NCBI GenBank assembly: GCA_002288455.1
Contig: NEUS01000003.1
Location: forward strand, 16,539-80,538
From: Opitutia bacterium Tous-C1TDCM
GTDB taxonomy: Bacteria > Verrucomicrobiota > Verrucomicrobiia > Opitutales > Opitutaceae
Reading direction: 5' to 3'
Length of the DNA: 64,000 nt
Positions 1 through 8,605 of the stretch are shown here, one piece after another; the stretch's first letter is position 1; each line of letters opens with the position of its first letter. Made by a program: the position numbers and the translations under genes. The notes under the pieces are model-generated. The model worked only from the letters and a program-made list of their open reading frames with translations. It was not told the origin of the DNA and did not search any database.

Positions 1-398
1 CGGGCAGGGCGAAGAGCAGCGGGATCAGAATGAGGGTGCCGGAAACGAGGCGGGCCGCGACGAAGATGCTGAAGCGGTAGGCGAAGTAGTTGATCGGCTT
101 GAGCAGGAACTGGTTGATCAGGCCGTTGCGGATTTCCTCGCTGATCTGGTAGTCCTCGTTGAACGCGCTGACGAGAAACTGGAGCGCGAGGATCGTGATG
201 AAGTAGGTGAGGGTCTGCCGCAGGTCGAAGCCGCCGATGTTCCCCGCGCCCTCGAAGGCCGCGCCCCACAGAATGAAGACGACGGCGAGATGGAAGAGGG
301 AGAAGAACCCGCGGATGGCGAAATTCCAGCGGTACACCAGATTGCTCTGGAGGCCGACGAGGAAGGCCTGGCGGTATTTTTCGAGGGCGGGAAACATC
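1..398 (-). CDS. ABC-2 type transporter permease, truncated by the window edge
   Basis: The frame opens at the ATG at 398-396 and runs off the left end, so only the first 132 residues are visible. They begin MFPALEKYRQAFLVGLQSN and hold a basic amphipathic start, then hydrophobic segments near residues 28-45 and 60-80, a polar loop with EEIRNGLINQFLLKP, and another hydrophobic stretch at the end. This layout fits the PF06182-like ABC-2 permease family, whose members work as a permease pair with a separate ATPase to export an unknown substrate. The start lies 28 bp behind the ParA stop, so the two may be co-transcribed. The remaining membrane segments and the partner genes lie outside the window. 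Confidence 0.72.
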
Positions 399-426
399 GT
401 CCGGGGACGGCGCGCGGCCGGCGGGC

Positions 427-1209
427 TCAGGCCTTGAGGCCGAAGCGCTCGATCACCTCGGCGGCGAGGGCGCGGTAGGCGACGGAGCCGGGTCCGTTGG
501 GATCGTAGGCGAGGATCGGTTTGCCGAAGCTCGGGGCTTCGCTGAGCCGCACGGTGCGGGGGATGACGGCCTTGAAGATTTTCTCCGGCAGATGCTGGCG
601 GACCTCGTCGACGACCTGCTTGGCCAGATTGATGCGGGAATCGAACATCGTCATGATGACGCCGCCGAGCTGGAGGTGGTCGTTCACGTGGGCCTCCTTG
701 AGGCGTTCGAGGTTGCGCAGGATCTGGCCGAGGCCCTCGAGGGCGAGGTACTCGCATTGCAGCGTGATCAGCAGGTGGTCGGCGAAGGCGAGGCTGTTCA
801 TCGAAAGCATGCCGAGGGCGGGCGGGCAATCGATGATGATGGCGCGGTAGCCGTTGGAACGGCGGACCGGATCGAGGACGGTGCGGAGGCGGGCGAGATA
901 GTTTTCCGTCTGGGCGAGCTCGATTTCGGCCGCGGCGAGGTCCTCTTCGCTGGGGATGAGGGCGAGGTGCTCGTAGGCGGTGGGCACGATCATCTCGAAG
1001 GCGCTGCCTTCGCCGCGGAGGGGGCCGTAAAGACTGCGGCCGGCCTGCTTCTCGACGCCGACGGCGCTGGTGGCGTTGGCCTGGGGGTCGAGATCGATCA
1101 ACAAAGTGTGGATCTTCTTCTCGGCCAAGGCGGCGGCGAGGTTGACGGCGGTGGTGGTTTTGCCGACGCCACCTTTTTGGTTGGCGATGGTAAAGACGGT
1201 GGTGGCCAT
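427..1209 (-). CDS. parA: ParA/Soj family ATPase
   Basis: The product is a 260-residue ParA-type ATPase, full length for the Soj branch. It carries the deviant Walker A motif KGGVGKTT at residues 12-19 (signature lysine 12 and P-loop lysine 17), the switch segment DLDPQAN near 39-45 and a Walker B-like IIIDCPP near 125-131. Such proteins bind DNA as ATP dimers and segregate chromosomes or position cell components. I took the ATG at 1209 because the ATPase fold begins directly after it; an upstream in-frame extension has no family similarity. No ParB gene with a helix-turn-helix lies beside it, which is unusual for a chromosomal parAB locus. The downstream neighbour is an ABC permease on the same strand. 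Confidence 0.9.
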   Translation of the reverse strand: MATTVFTIANQKGGVGKTTTAVNLAAALAEKKIHTLLIDLDPQANATSAVGVEKQAGRSLYGPLRGEGSAFEMIVPTAYEHLALIPSEEDLAAAEIELAQTENYLARLRTVLDPVRRSNGYRAIIIDCPPALGMLSMNSLAFADHLLITLQCEYLALEGLGQILRNLERLKEAHVNDHLQLGGVIMTMFDSRINLAKQVVDEVRQHLPEKIFKAVIPRTVRLSEAPSFGKPILAYDPNGPGSVAYRALAAEVIERFGLKA

Positions 1210-1340
1210 GAAGAGTCTTTGGTCAATGAGGCCGCGCCAACCGGGCCGCAAGCGCAGCTTCCAGTTTGCTGAAATCCGCCGGGGGGCGGCGCGAAATTCG
1301 CGCGCGGCAAGCGGCGCGCAGGAATCGCGGAGAAATTCCG

Positions 1341-1369
1341 TTGACAGCGGCGGGGCCGAGCGATGCTTT
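1341..1369 (+). promoter_or_regulatory. candidate promoter for rpmJ-rpmE
   Basis: A perfect TTGACA (-35 consensus) lies at 1341-1346 in the spacer between the divergent parA and rpmJ genes. The best downstream partners are weak (GATGCT at 1362 or TGCTTT at 1364). If this promoter is used, the leader before the rpmJ ATG at 1380 would be only a few bases long. This rests on sequence match alone. Confidence 0.3.
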
Positions 1370-1379
1370 GGCGCCTTTT

Positions 1380-1505
1380 ATGAAAGTCGTTTCCTCCATC
1401 AAGTCGGCCAAGAAGCGTCACCCGGCGTGCCAGGTGGTTCGCCGCAAGGGCAAGATTTACGTGATCAACAAGGTCGAGCCGCGCTACAAGGCTCGCCAAG
1501 GTTAA
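1380..1505 (+). CDS. rpmJ: 50S ribosomal protein L36, zinc-free form
   Basis: This is a 41-residue protein starting [12 protein letters not shown] and ending YKARQG, the length and ends expected for bacterial L36. The zinc-binding form has three cysteines and a histidine; here only one cysteine (residue 17) remains, so this is the C-minus, zinc-independent type. An in-frame upstream extension from 1266 lacks L36 similarity, so I use the ATG at 1380. The rpmE gene follows after 15 bp, so the two probably form an operon. In proteobacteria this pairing of C-minus L36 and L31 is often controlled by Zur, but I see no obvious Zur operator here. Confidence 0.93.
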   Translation: MKVVSSIKSAKKRHPACQVVRRKGKIYVINKVEPRYKARQG

Positions 1506-1520
1506 CCTCCTCTTACCGCG

Positions 1521-1775
1521 ATGAAAGCCGAAGGCCATCCCTCTCTCAACAACGTCTGCTTCCTCGATATCGGAACCGGCCGTCGTTACCTCACCAAGTC
1601 GACCATGAAGTCCGCCCGCAAGGAGCAGATCGACGGTCAGGAGTTCTTCGTCATCGCCCGCGATGTGACGATGGACTCGCACCCGGCCTACACCGGCGAG
1701 AAGCGTCTCGTCGACACGGCCGGCCGCGTCGAGAAGTTCACGACGAAGTTCAAGCGCGGCACCGGCAAGAAGTAA
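1521..1775 (+). CDS. rpmE2: 50S ribosomal protein L31, type B (zinc-free)
   Basis: The 84-residue product has the L31 type-B landmarks: HPSLNNVCFLDIGTG near the start, FLT-like YLTKSTM at 24-30, the conserved SHPAYTG at 53-59 and the DTAGRVEKF motif near 65-73. The zinc-binding form uses four cysteines; only one is present, so this is the zinc-independent paralogue type. L31 sits on the central protuberance of the 50S subunit and bridges to 30S. It is co-oriented with rpmJ and followed by a strong terminator, so the unit appears to be a two-gene operon. Confidence 0.93.
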   Translation: MKAEGHPSLNNVCFLDIGTGRRYLTKSTMKSARKEQIDGQEFFVIARDVTMDSHPAYTGEKRLVDTAGRVEKFTTKFKRGTGKK

Positions 1776-1797
1776 GCCGCGCCCGTTTTTCACTTTC

Positions 1798-1829
1798 GAG
1801 GCCCGCCTATCCGGCGGGCCTCTTTTTTT
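1798..1829 (+). terminator. rho-independent terminator of rpmJ-rpmE
   Basis: GAGGCCCGCC at 1798-1807 pairs perfectly with GGCGGGCCTC at 1813-1822 around a 5-base loop, followed by seven T residues. It lies 22 bp after the rpmE stop. Confidence 0.92.
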
Positions 1830-1930
1830 GCCCGGCGCCCGGCGCATGACGCGGGCGGCCTCGGGGCGGGCGGATTTTTTCCGTGTGTTCGCGGCGCGGG
1901 CCGGGCAATTCTGACCGCTTTCCTTCCGTC

Positions 1931-3145
1931 ATGCGTATCCATCCGTTCCAAGGTCTTGTTCCTCCGCCGGCCCACGCGCCCACCGTCGCCTGCGTCCCGT
2001 ACGACGTCGTGAATGCCGCCGAAGCGGCCGCGCTCGCCGCCGGCAAGCCGGACAGCCTGCTGCACGTCGACCGCGCCGAGATCGACCTGCCGCCGGGGAC
2101 CAATCCGTATGCGGATTCCGTGTACGCCAAGGCCCGGGAAAACTTTCTCGCGCTCCAGCAGCGCGGCGTGCTCGTGCGCGAGACCGAGCCGTGCCTCTAT
2201 GTTTACCAGCAGCAGATGGGCGACCACGTGCAGCGCGGCCTGATCGCCGGCTGCCATGTCGAGGATTACGACCGCGAGCTGATCAAGAAGCACGAGAAGA
2301 CGCGGAAGGACAAAGAGGACGACCGCACCAAGCTGATCGACACCCTCGGCGCGGATACCGGTCCCGTTTTCCTCACGTACCGGGACAACAGCGCCGTCAC
2401 GGCGCTGGTAAACGCGAAGACGCAGGAAAAACCGCTGCACGATTTCACCGCGCCCGACGGCATCCGGCATACGGTCTGGCGGATTCCGGGCGGTGCCGAA
2501 TGGGTGCAGGCTTTTGCGGCCGTGCCCGTCACGTACATCGCGGACGGCCACCACCGGGCGGCCAGCGCGGCGCGCGTGGCGCGGCTGCGGCGCGAGCGCA
2601 ACCCGGCGCACACGGGCCACGAGGATTACAACTGGTTCCTCTGCGTGCTGTTTCCGGCGAGCGAACTGAAGATCCTCCCTTACAACCGCATCGTCGTCGA
2701 TCTGCACGGCCTGGCGCCGGCCGACTTCCTGGCGAAGGTGAAAGCCTTGTTCGGGTTGACGGAGAACGCCGTCCCGGCGCCGACGGCGGTCGGGCAGGTG
2801 AGCATGTACCTCGGGGGCAAGTGGTACGGCCTGACGATGCCGGCGGACCCGCAGGCGGACCCGGTGTCGCGGCTGGATGTGAGCGTGTTGCAGGACCGCC
2901 TGCTGGCGCCGGTCTTGGGAATCCACGATGTGCGGACGGACAAGCGCATCGATTTCGTCGGCGGCATCCGCGGCCCCGGCGAGTTGGTGAAACGCATCGA
3001 TGCCGACGGCGGCGTGGCCTTCTCTATGTACCCGGTGACGCTGGCGCAGCTCATGGACATTGCCGACGCGGGCCAGATCATGCCGCCGAAGAGCACGTGG
3101 TTCGAGCCGAAGCTGCGGTCGGGGCTGGTGGTGCACACGTTTTGA
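1931..3145 (+). CDS. DUF1015 family protein
   Basis: This 404-residue soluble protein belongs to the DUF1015 family (COG4198). Visible hallmarks are VPYDVV at residues 23-28, the charged HEKTR motif at 121-125 and ADGHHR at 204-209. Family members are often encoded near serine-pathway genes in other bacteria, but no such gene is next to it here, so the cellular role stays open. The DGHHR motif recalls the histidine-arginine motif of ParB/Srx-fold proteins; that is only an analogy. The ATG at 1931 is preferred to an upstream in-frame start because MRIHPFQ is the typical family N-terminus. Confidence 0.85.
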   Translation: MRIHPFQGLVPPPAHAPTVACVPYDVVNAAEAAALAAGKPDSLLHVDRAEIDLPPGTNPYADSVYAKARENFLALQQRGVLVRETEPCLYVYQQQMGDHVQRGLIAGCHVEDYDRELIKKHEKTRKDKEDDRTKLIDTLGADTGPVFLTYRDNSAVTALVNAKTQEKPLHDFTAPDGIRHTVWRIPGGAEWVQAFAAVPVTYIADGHHRAASAARVARLRRERNPAHTGHEDYNWFLCVLFPASELKILPYNRIVVDLHGLAPADFLAKVKALFGLTENAVPAPTAVGQVSMYLGGKWYGLTMPADPQADPVSRLDVSVLQDRLLAPVLGIHDVRTDKRIDFVGGIRGPGELVKRIDADGGVAFSMYPVTLAQLMDIADAGQIMPPKSTWFEPKLRSGLVVHTF

Positions 3146-3161
3146 GCCGGGCGGGACGGCA

Positions 3162-3182
3162 GTTGAAGGTTGAAAATTGAAG
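3162..3182. repeat. heptad array, 3 units (GTTGAAR type)
   Basis: Three consecutive 7-bp units of the form GTTGAAG, GTTGAAA and ATTGAAG fill part of the spacer after the DUF1015 gene. They belong to the same class as the longer arrays at 9570, 23891, 28929, 29921 and 32232. Confidence 0.7.
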
Positions 3183-3214
3183 GTGCGGCGGAAAATCGGC
3201 GCGGCAACGGACGG

Positions 3215-3234
3215 GCCGGCTTGCAGAAGCCGGC
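3215..3234 (+). other. perfect hairpin in the antiporter leader
   Basis: GCCGGCTT at 3215-3222 pairs with AAGCCGGC at 3227-3234 around a GCAG tetraloop, 22 bp before the ATG at 3257. No T-run follows, so it is not an intrinsic terminator. It could shape the mRNA leader. Confidence 0.5.
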
Positions 3235-3256
3235 GCCGGCGGTTTGCTCCGCGGGA

Positions 3257-4789
3257 ATGATTTTCGCGCGCTTTTCCCGGCTTCGTTGGTGGCTGGTCCT
3301 TGGGCTGATGACGGCGGCGGCGTGGGCGGCGGAGCCGGCGGGCGACGCCGCGCCGTTCCCGCGTCCGTTGGCCGGATACGCGGCGACGGACCGGCCGGAG
3401 CTGGTCGCGACGCTGCTGGCGCGGGCGCAGGCGGAACCGTTCAACGTCGTGGCGTCCGTGATTTTCCTGCTCGCGATCGGGCACACGTTTCTGACCGCGA
3501 AGTTCCGGCACCTGGCGCACGAGGCGGAGGAGGAGCATCTGAAAGCCGTGGCCGCGCGCGGCGAGACGGCGGGGATCACCGATGAAGACGGGGACGGCCG
3601 CCCGGACGAGGTGAGTTTCAAGGGGCAGCTGTACCATTTTCTCGGCGAGGTGGAGGCCGTGTTCGGCATCTGGGCGCTGGCGCTGGTCGGGGCGATCACC
3701 TGGTTCCACGGCTGGGGCACGGTGCTCGCCTACGTGGGGAACCGCGTGAACTTCACGGAGCCGATGTTTGTCGTCGTGATCATGGCGATGGCGGCGACGC
3801 GCCCGGTGCTGCGGGTGGCGGAGGCCTGCCTGCGGGTGTTCGCGCAGCTCGGCCGCGGCACGGCGGGGGCGTGGTGGCTGGCGATTCTGATCGTGGCGCC
3901 GGTGCTGGGCTCGTTCATCACGGAGCCGGCGGCGATGACGATCGGCGCGCTGCTGCTGGCGCGGCAGTTCTACGAATTGAAGCCGTCGCCGCGGTTCGCG
4001 TACGCGACGATCGGGCTGCTCTTCGTGAACATCTCGGTCGGCGGGACGTTCACGCATTTCGCGGCGCCGCCGGTGCTGATGGTGGCCGGTCCTTGGAATT
4101 GGGATACGGCGTTCATGTTCGAGCATTTCGGCTGGAAGGCGCTGATCGGGATCGTCGCGTCGACGGTGGGCTACTACCTGTTTTTCCGCGGCGAGTTCGC
4201 GGCGCTGGAGCAAAAGCGGCTGGCCGCGGCGGCGGCGGCCCCGGTGCAGGCGGACCGGCCGGTGCCGGTCTGGGTCACGGCGGTGCAGCTCGGGTTCATG
4301 GCGTTCACGGTGTTTGTCGCGCACTATCCGGCGCTCTTCATCGGCGGGTTCCTGTTCTTCCTGGCGTTCACGCAGGCGACGGCGCACCACCAGGGCAAAC
4401 TGGAGCTGAAGTCGCCGCTGCTGGTCGGGTTTTTCCTCGCGGGCCTGGTGGTGCACGGCGGGTTGCAGGGCTGGTGGATCGAGCCGGTGCTGACGCGGCT
4501 GGGCGAAGTGCCGCTCTTCCTCGGAGCGACGGTGCTGACCGCGTTCAACGACAACGCCGCGATCACCTACCTCGCGACCTTGGTCCCGGGTTTCACGGAT
4601 CCGCTGAAGTATGCGGTCGTGGCCGGGGCCGTGACGGGCGGCGGCCTGACGGTGATCGCCAACGCGCCGAATCCGGCGGGCCAGAACATCCTCCAGCGTT
4701 TTTTCCCCGAAGGCGTGAGTCCGCTCGGACTGCTGGCCGGGGCCTTGCTGCCGACGGTGATGATGGGGCTGGCGTTTATGTTGCTGTGA
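3257..4789 (+). CDS. putative Na+/H+ antiporter (PF07399-like)
   Basis: The product is a 510-residue inner-membrane protein. An N-terminal hydrophobic segment resembling a cleavable signal (residues 9-25, ending AAWAAEPA) is followed by about ten further membrane spans. A hydrophilic loop near 90-125 contains an acidic DEDGDGRPDE stretch that looks like a calcium-loop motif. Conserved-looking membrane motifs include FTHFAAPPVLM and TAFNDNAAITY, the latter with paired acidic and polar residues of the kind expected in ion exchange. The family is annotated as Na+/H+ antiporter, largely by homology. The start at 3257 places the hydrophobic segment at the N-terminus; a longer frame from 3170 would run through a repeat array and the leader hairpin. 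A second, unrelated antiporter follows after 31 bp. Confidence 0.8.
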   Translation: MIFARFSRLRWWLVLGLMTAAAWAAEPAGDAAPFPRPLAGYAATDRPELVATLLARAQAEPFNVVASVIFLLAIGHTFLTAKFRHLAHEAEEEHLKAVAARGETAGITDEDGDGRPDEVSFKGQLYHFLGEVEAVFGIWALALVGAITWFHGWGTVLAYVGNRVNFTEPMFVVVIMAMAATRPVLRVAEACLRVFAQLGRGTAGAWWLAILIVAPVLGSFITEPAAMTIGALLLARQFYELKPSPRFAYATIGLLFVNISVGGTFTHFAAPPVLMVAGPWNWDTAFMFEHFGWKALIGIVASTVGYYLFFRGEFAALEQKRLAAAAAAPVQADRPVPVWVTAVQLGFMAFTVFVAHYPALFIGGFLFFLAFTQATAHHQGKLELKSPLLVGFFLAGLVVHGGLQGWWIEPVLTRLGEVPLFLGATVLTAFNDNAAITYLATLVPGFTDPLKYAVVAGAVTGGGLTVIANAPNPAGQNILQRFFPEGVSPLGLLAGALLPTVMMGLAFMLL

Positions 4790-4820
4790 GGCGGGGCCGG
4801 CGATTCGCTGCCGGTTTTCC

Positions 4821-6146
4821 ATGCTGCCCCTGTTTCCCCTGGCCGCCGCGGCGAGCGGCGATGTTCCCCTTTGGCTGATCGGGCCGTTTGCGCTGCTGCT
4901 GTTGCTGATCGCGACGATGCCGCTGACGCCGCCGCGGATCAAACACCTGTGGGAGCACTACTATCCGCACATCTCGGTCGCGCTCGGCGCGGCGGTGGCG
5001 GTCTATTATGTGCTGCGGATGCCGGGGGGCGGCGCGGTGCTCGGGCACACGATGCTCGAATACGTTTCCTTCATCGTGCTGATCGGATCGCTCTTTGTGG
5101 TTTCGGGCGGAATCCACCTCAAGGTGAAGGGCGGGGCGACGCCTTGGGAAAACGTGATCTTCCTCGCGGTGGGTGCGGTGGCGGCGAATTTCATCGGCAC
5201 GACGGGGGCGTCGATGGTGCTGATCCGGCCGTGGATCCGGATGAACAAGGTCCGCATCAGCGCCTACCATATCGTTTTCTTCATCTTCATTGTCTCGAAC
5301 ATCGGCGGCGCGCTGACGCCGATCGGCGATCCGCCCTTGTTTCTGGGGTATTTGCGCGGCGTGCCGTTTTTTTGGCTGCTCGAACACGTGGTGGCGGAGT
5401 GGTTGTTCACGCTCGGGGCGGTGCTGGCGGCGTTCTGGGTTTTCGACCGCCGCAGTTTCGCGCGGATGCCGGCGCCGCTGCAGCGTTCGGCCGAGGGCGA
5501 GGACGTGTGGCAATTCAGGGGCGCGATCAACGGGCTCTTTCTGCTCGCGATCATCGGGGCGGTCTTTTTGCCGGAGACCTATTTCATCCGCGAACTGACG
5601 ATGCTGGCCGCAGCGGTCGCGAGCTATCGGCTGACGCCGAAACGCATCCACGAGGAAAACGCGTTCGGCTTCGGGCCGATCAAGGAGGTGGCGTTTCTCT
5701 TCGTCGGCATTTTCGCCACGATGATGCCGGCGCTCGGGTACCTCGCGCAGCACGGCACGGAATTCGGTTTCACGAAGCCGCTGCAGTACTACTTCGCGTC
5801 GGGCTCGCTCTCGGCGGTGCTGGACAACGCGCCGACCTACGTGAACTTCCTGCAACTCGCGCAGACCACGGCGGCGGCCGCGAATCCGGCGGCGTTTGCC
5901 GGGGCGTCGGGTCCGGCGGCGGTGCGGGTGTTGCTCGAACAGCAACCGCTGTACGTCGTGGCGGTGAGCCTGGGCGCCGTGTTTTTCGGCGCGATGACCT
6001 ACATCGGCAACGGCCCCAACTTCATGGTGAAGTCGATCGCGCAGGACGCCGGCGTACATTGCCCGAGCTTTTTCGGCTACGTCTTCCGCTTCAGTTTGCC
6101 GATCTTGCTGCCGATTTTGGCGCTCGGGGGATGGATCTTTTTATAA
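4821..6146 (+). CDS. sodium:proton antiporter, CitMHS_2/NhaD-like
   Basis: This 441-residue membrane protein has about eleven hydrophobic spans and belongs to the ion transporter superfamily that includes NhaD and citrate transporters (PF16980-like). Landmarks are FIGTTGASMVLIRPW near residues 120-134, the loop SNIGGALTPIGDPPLF near 158-173, and SLSAVLDNAPTYVNF near 332-346; the repeated GT/GD and DNAP elements are typical of re-entrant hairpins in this fold. It probably exchanges sodium for protons at the inner membrane. It is co-oriented with the preceding antiporter and likely in one transcript. Its stop codon is followed without a gap by a heptad array. Confidence 0.82.
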   Translation: MLPLFPLAAAASGDVPLWLIGPFALLLLLIATMPLTPPRIKHLWEHYYPHISVALGAAVAVYYVLRMPGGGAVLGHTMLEYVSFIVLIGSLFVVSGGIHLKVKGGATPWENVIFLAVGAVAANFIGTTGASMVLIRPWIRMNKVRISAYHIVFFIFIVSNIGGALTPIGDPPLFLGYLRGVPFFWLLEHVVAEWLFTLGAVLAAFWVFDRRSFARMPAPLQRSAEGEDVWQFRGAINGLFLLAIIGAVFLPETYFIRELTMLAAAVASYRLTPKRIHEENAFGFGPIKEVAFLFVGIFATMMPALGYLAQHGTEFGFTKPLQYYFASGSLSAVLDNAPTYVNFLQLAQTTAAAANPAAFAGASGPAAVRVLLEQQPLYVVAVSLGAVFFGAMTYIGNGPNFMVKSIAQDAGVHCPSFFGYVFRFSLPILLPILALGGWIFL

Positions 6147-6303
6147 GTGCGGATTGCGGAATGCGGATTGCGGAGTGCCGGAATAATCCAAGCGCGGCCG
6201 GTCGGTTAAAGTGGGTCTACGCATTTCCGATTTTTGGATTTCTGGTTTTCCAATTCGCAATCCGCAATCCGCAATCCGCGATCCGCAATTGGCAGATCCG
6301 CAA
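6147..6303. repeat. inverted pair of heptad arrays (TTGCGGA / TCCGCAA)
   Basis: Five 7-bp units of the TTGCGGA type occupy 6147-6181, starting on the base after the antiporter stop codon. Six units of the complementary TCCGCAA type occupy 6254-6295, with a further partial unit reaching 6303, next to the stop codon of the minus-strand DUF1080 gene at 6306. The two arms could pair into a long imperfect hairpin that separates the convergent genes. No classical terminator is seen here, so the structure may serve that purpose. Confidence 0.85.
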
Positions 6304-6305
6304 TT

Positions 6306-7481
6306 TTATGGGAGTGGGCGGACGTGGAGGTTCATGAAGGCGCCTTTGGCGCCGGCGGGGGCGAGGCCGAAGTGGCCGCGGGGCGGGGTGCCGGGCGGGA
6401 GGGTGACTTCGACGGCGTCGGCGCCGTTGCGTTGCCATTTCAGGGAGGCGCCCTGGACGGTCACGGTGTAGCGGTGGAATTTCGCGTCGGCGGGCACGGG
6501 AATCGCGGCGGCGCGGGGTGAGGCGCCGTCGCCGCGGACGAGCACCGTGAGCGGCGCGACTGGGCCGGCCGCGGTTTTCTCGGCGCGATAATCGAAGACA
6601 AATTCCGCGGCGCCGTACTCGGCGGCGGTCCAGAGCGGGGCCGCCAAGGCCGGGCCGGTGTGGGTGATTTTCTCGCCGGCAACGGACCAGAGGGCGGGCG
6701 CGGACGCGGGGGGCGTCCAGCCGCGGAGGTCGAGGCCGGTGAACAGCGGCATCCAGCCCGGGTCGAGGGGAGCGGAGACGTCGGGGCCGGCGCCGGTCGA
6801 GGGGAGTTCCTTGATCCGGACGTTGCGGAATTCGACGCGGGCGCCTTCGGATTCGAGGGCGAGGTAGCCTTTGCGGTAAACGATGTCGTCGCCGCCGCTG
6901 ACCTCGCGGCCGTTGACGTGGAGGCGGATCGAGCCGTGGCGGGCTTCGATGCGGTAGTGGTTCCACTCGGGCGAAGGTTTGCTGCGGTTCTCGCGCGGGA
7001 AGCCGCGTTTGCCGTTGGTCGGCGGGAGCGGTTTCATGGAGGCGCCGTGGATCGCGAACACGTCGCCGTGCACGGTGAACCAGTCGGATTTCTTGCCGTT
7101 CTTCTTTTCGAAGTCTTCGGCGTAGCCGTGGTCGAGGGCCTGGATCTCGATGCCGCGGAGGAAGGGCACGCCGGGGGCGCTGATGGGGGTGCCCCAGACG
7201 AAGATGCCGGAGTTGCCGCTGCGCTGGAGGTGGCGCCACTCGGCCTCGAGGATGAAGTTTTCGTATTGGCGCACGGTGCGGAGGGCGCCGACGGGTTTGC
7301 CGGTGCACGCGATGACGCCGTCGCGCACCGACCAGGTTTCCGGGGCGCAGTTGATGTTGATCCAGCCGTCGAGATTGCGGCCGTTGAAGAGGGGGACGAA
7401 GCCGTCGGCATCGGCGGCGGGCGTGACGGCGCGGCAGGAGCAGAGCAAAATCAGGCACGCGAGCAGGGGCAGGGAACGCAT
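6306..7481 (-). CDS. DUF1080 double-domain lipoprotein
   Basis: The 391-residue product has an N-terminal signal with a lipobox-like LCSC at residues 14-17, then two DUF1080 (PF06439) modules: the first begins FVPLFNGRNLDGW near residue 28 and the second begins WMPLFTGLDLRGW near 245. DUF1080 is a concanavalin-like beta-sandwich; members characterised in Bacteroides hydrolyse 3-keto-disaccharides. The second module is shorter and may be a binding or degenerate domain. I chose the ATG at 7481 because it gives a proper signal peptide. The gene is divergent from the Tat-exported propeller gene with only 59 bp between starts, so their promoters overlap. Confidence 0.8.
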   Translation of the reverse strand: MRSLPLLACLILLCSCRAVTPAADADGFVPLFNGRNLDGWININCAPETWSVRDGVIACTGKPVGALRTVRQYENFILEAEWRHLQRSGNSGIFVWGTPISAPGVPFLRGIEIQALDHGYAEDFEKKNGKKSDWFTVHGDVFAIHGASMKPLPPTNGKRGFPRENRSKPSPEWNHYRIEARHGSIRLHVNGREVSGGDDIVYRKGYLALESEGARVEFRNVRIKELPSTGAGPDVSAPLDPGWMPLFTGLDLRGWTPPASAPALWSVAGEKITHTGPALAAPLWTAAEYGAAEFVFDYRAEKTAAGPVAPLTVLVRGDGASPRAAAIPVPADAKFHRYTVTVQGASLKWQRNGADAVEVTLPPGTPPRGHFGLAPAGAKGAFMNLHVRPLP

Positions 7482-7540
7482 GCTTCGGGGATACCGGCAG
7501 AAATCTGGTCTTCGATGTTTTTTCGCTCCACGGTGGGAAA

Positions 7541-8602
7541 ATGAATCCGTCCGCCCCGCGTTTTCCCGAAGTCCAACGTCGTCGTTTTCTGGCTGCCGGC
7601 GCGGTGGCGGCGGGGGCGGCGGCACTGGGGATGAAGGCGCAACCGGTGACGGCGGCGCCGGTGCTGGGGCAGGGGAAATTCCGTTTCCGGCAAGTGGTTG
7701 GTTGGGGGCAACTCGGCGAGGCGACGCCGGTGAACGATTGCCACGGGCTCGTGTGCGACCGCGAAGGGCACGTGATTTTGCTGACGAACCACGTCGCGAA
7801 CAACGTGATCGTGTACGACCGCGCCGGGAAATTGGTGCACAAGTGGACGCGCGGTTGGGCCGGGGCGCACGGGTTGTCGATTGTGACCGAAGGCGCGCGC
7901 GAAGTGCTGTATGTGACGGACCTCGCGAGTTACCGGGTGATGAAGACGACGTTGGACGGCACGGTGTTGAACGAATGGCGTTGGCCGGAGCACACGGGGA
8001 AGTACGAGAAGGAGAACCAGTACCGGCCGTCGTGGACCTTGCACCTGCCGAACGGGGAATTCTTCATTCTCGACGGGTACGGGCGGGATTTCATCGCGCA
8101 CCACGCGGCGGACGGGACGTTTCGCCGGATCTTCGGCGGGGCGGAGGGCGGCATCGTGCATTGGGGGCCGCACGGCGGGATGGTGGATGCGCGGCGGCCG
8201 GAGGCGCCGACTTTGTTGATCGCGATGAGCGACCAGCAGCACCTGTTGCGGCTGGGGTTGGACGGAGCGAAATTGGCGCAGACGGATTTGCCCGGCGGGA
8301 ATCCGCGGCAGATCCGGGCGCACGGCGGACATTTCTACGTCGCGCACCTGGCGGACAATTGGCCGAAGGACCGGAGCAGCCGGGGCTTCGTCTCGATTTT
8401 GGATGCGGAGTTGCGCGTCGTTTCGAATCTGGCCGGAACGGCACCGGAGTACGGCGACGACGGCAAGTTGCGGCCGATGCGGAACGACGGCGGGATCTTC
8501 AACCACCCGCATGACGTGACGGTGGACCGGGACGGCTGCGTGTACGTGGCGCAGTATGCCTCGGGGAAGACGTATCCGCTGAAGTTCGAGCCGGCGGGAT
8601 GA
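7541..8602 (+). CDS. Tat-exported NHL-type beta-propeller protein
   Basis: This 353-residue protein opens with a twin-arginine signal (RRRFLAAGA at residues 13-21) followed by an Ala-rich hydrophobic stretch. The mature part shows repeated strands of the GLVCDREGHVILL and DVTVDRDGCVYVAQY type, which fit a six-bladed NHL propeller as in peptidyl-hydroxyglycine amidating lyases and sugar lactonase relatives. Tat export implies folding or cofactor loading before export. It may process carbohydrate in the periplasm, in line with the divergent DUF1080 gene, but the substrate cannot be read from the sequence. Confidence 0.72.
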   Translation: MNPSAPRFPEVQRRRFLAAGAVAAGAAALGMKAQPVTAAPVLGQGKFRFRQVVGWGQLGEATPVNDCHGLVCDREGHVILLTNHVANNVIVYDRAGKLVHKWTRGWAGAHGLSIVTEGAREVLYVTDLASYRVMKTTLDGTVLNEWRWPEHTGKYEKENQYRPSWTLHLPNGEFFILDGYGRDFIAHHAADGTFRRIFGGAEGGIVHWGPHGGMVDARRPEAPTLLIAMSDQQHLLRLGLDGAKLAQTDLPGGNPRQIRAHGGHFYVAHLADNWPKDRSSRGFVSILDAELRVVSNLAGTAPEYGDDGKLRPMRNDGGIFNHPHDVTVDRDGCVYVAQYASGKTYPLKFEPAG

Positions 8603-8605
8603 GGG

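Noticed and set aside
427..1209. Chromosomal parAB partition locus
   Set aside because: The ParA gene has no ParB partner; the ParB/Srx protein at 28931 is far away and of a different subtype, and no parS site was seen.
1790..4942. Open frame of about 1050 codons on the minus strand
   Set aside because: It is antisense to the DUF1015 and antiporter genes, has low-complexity Arg-rich sequence and crosses a clear terminator.
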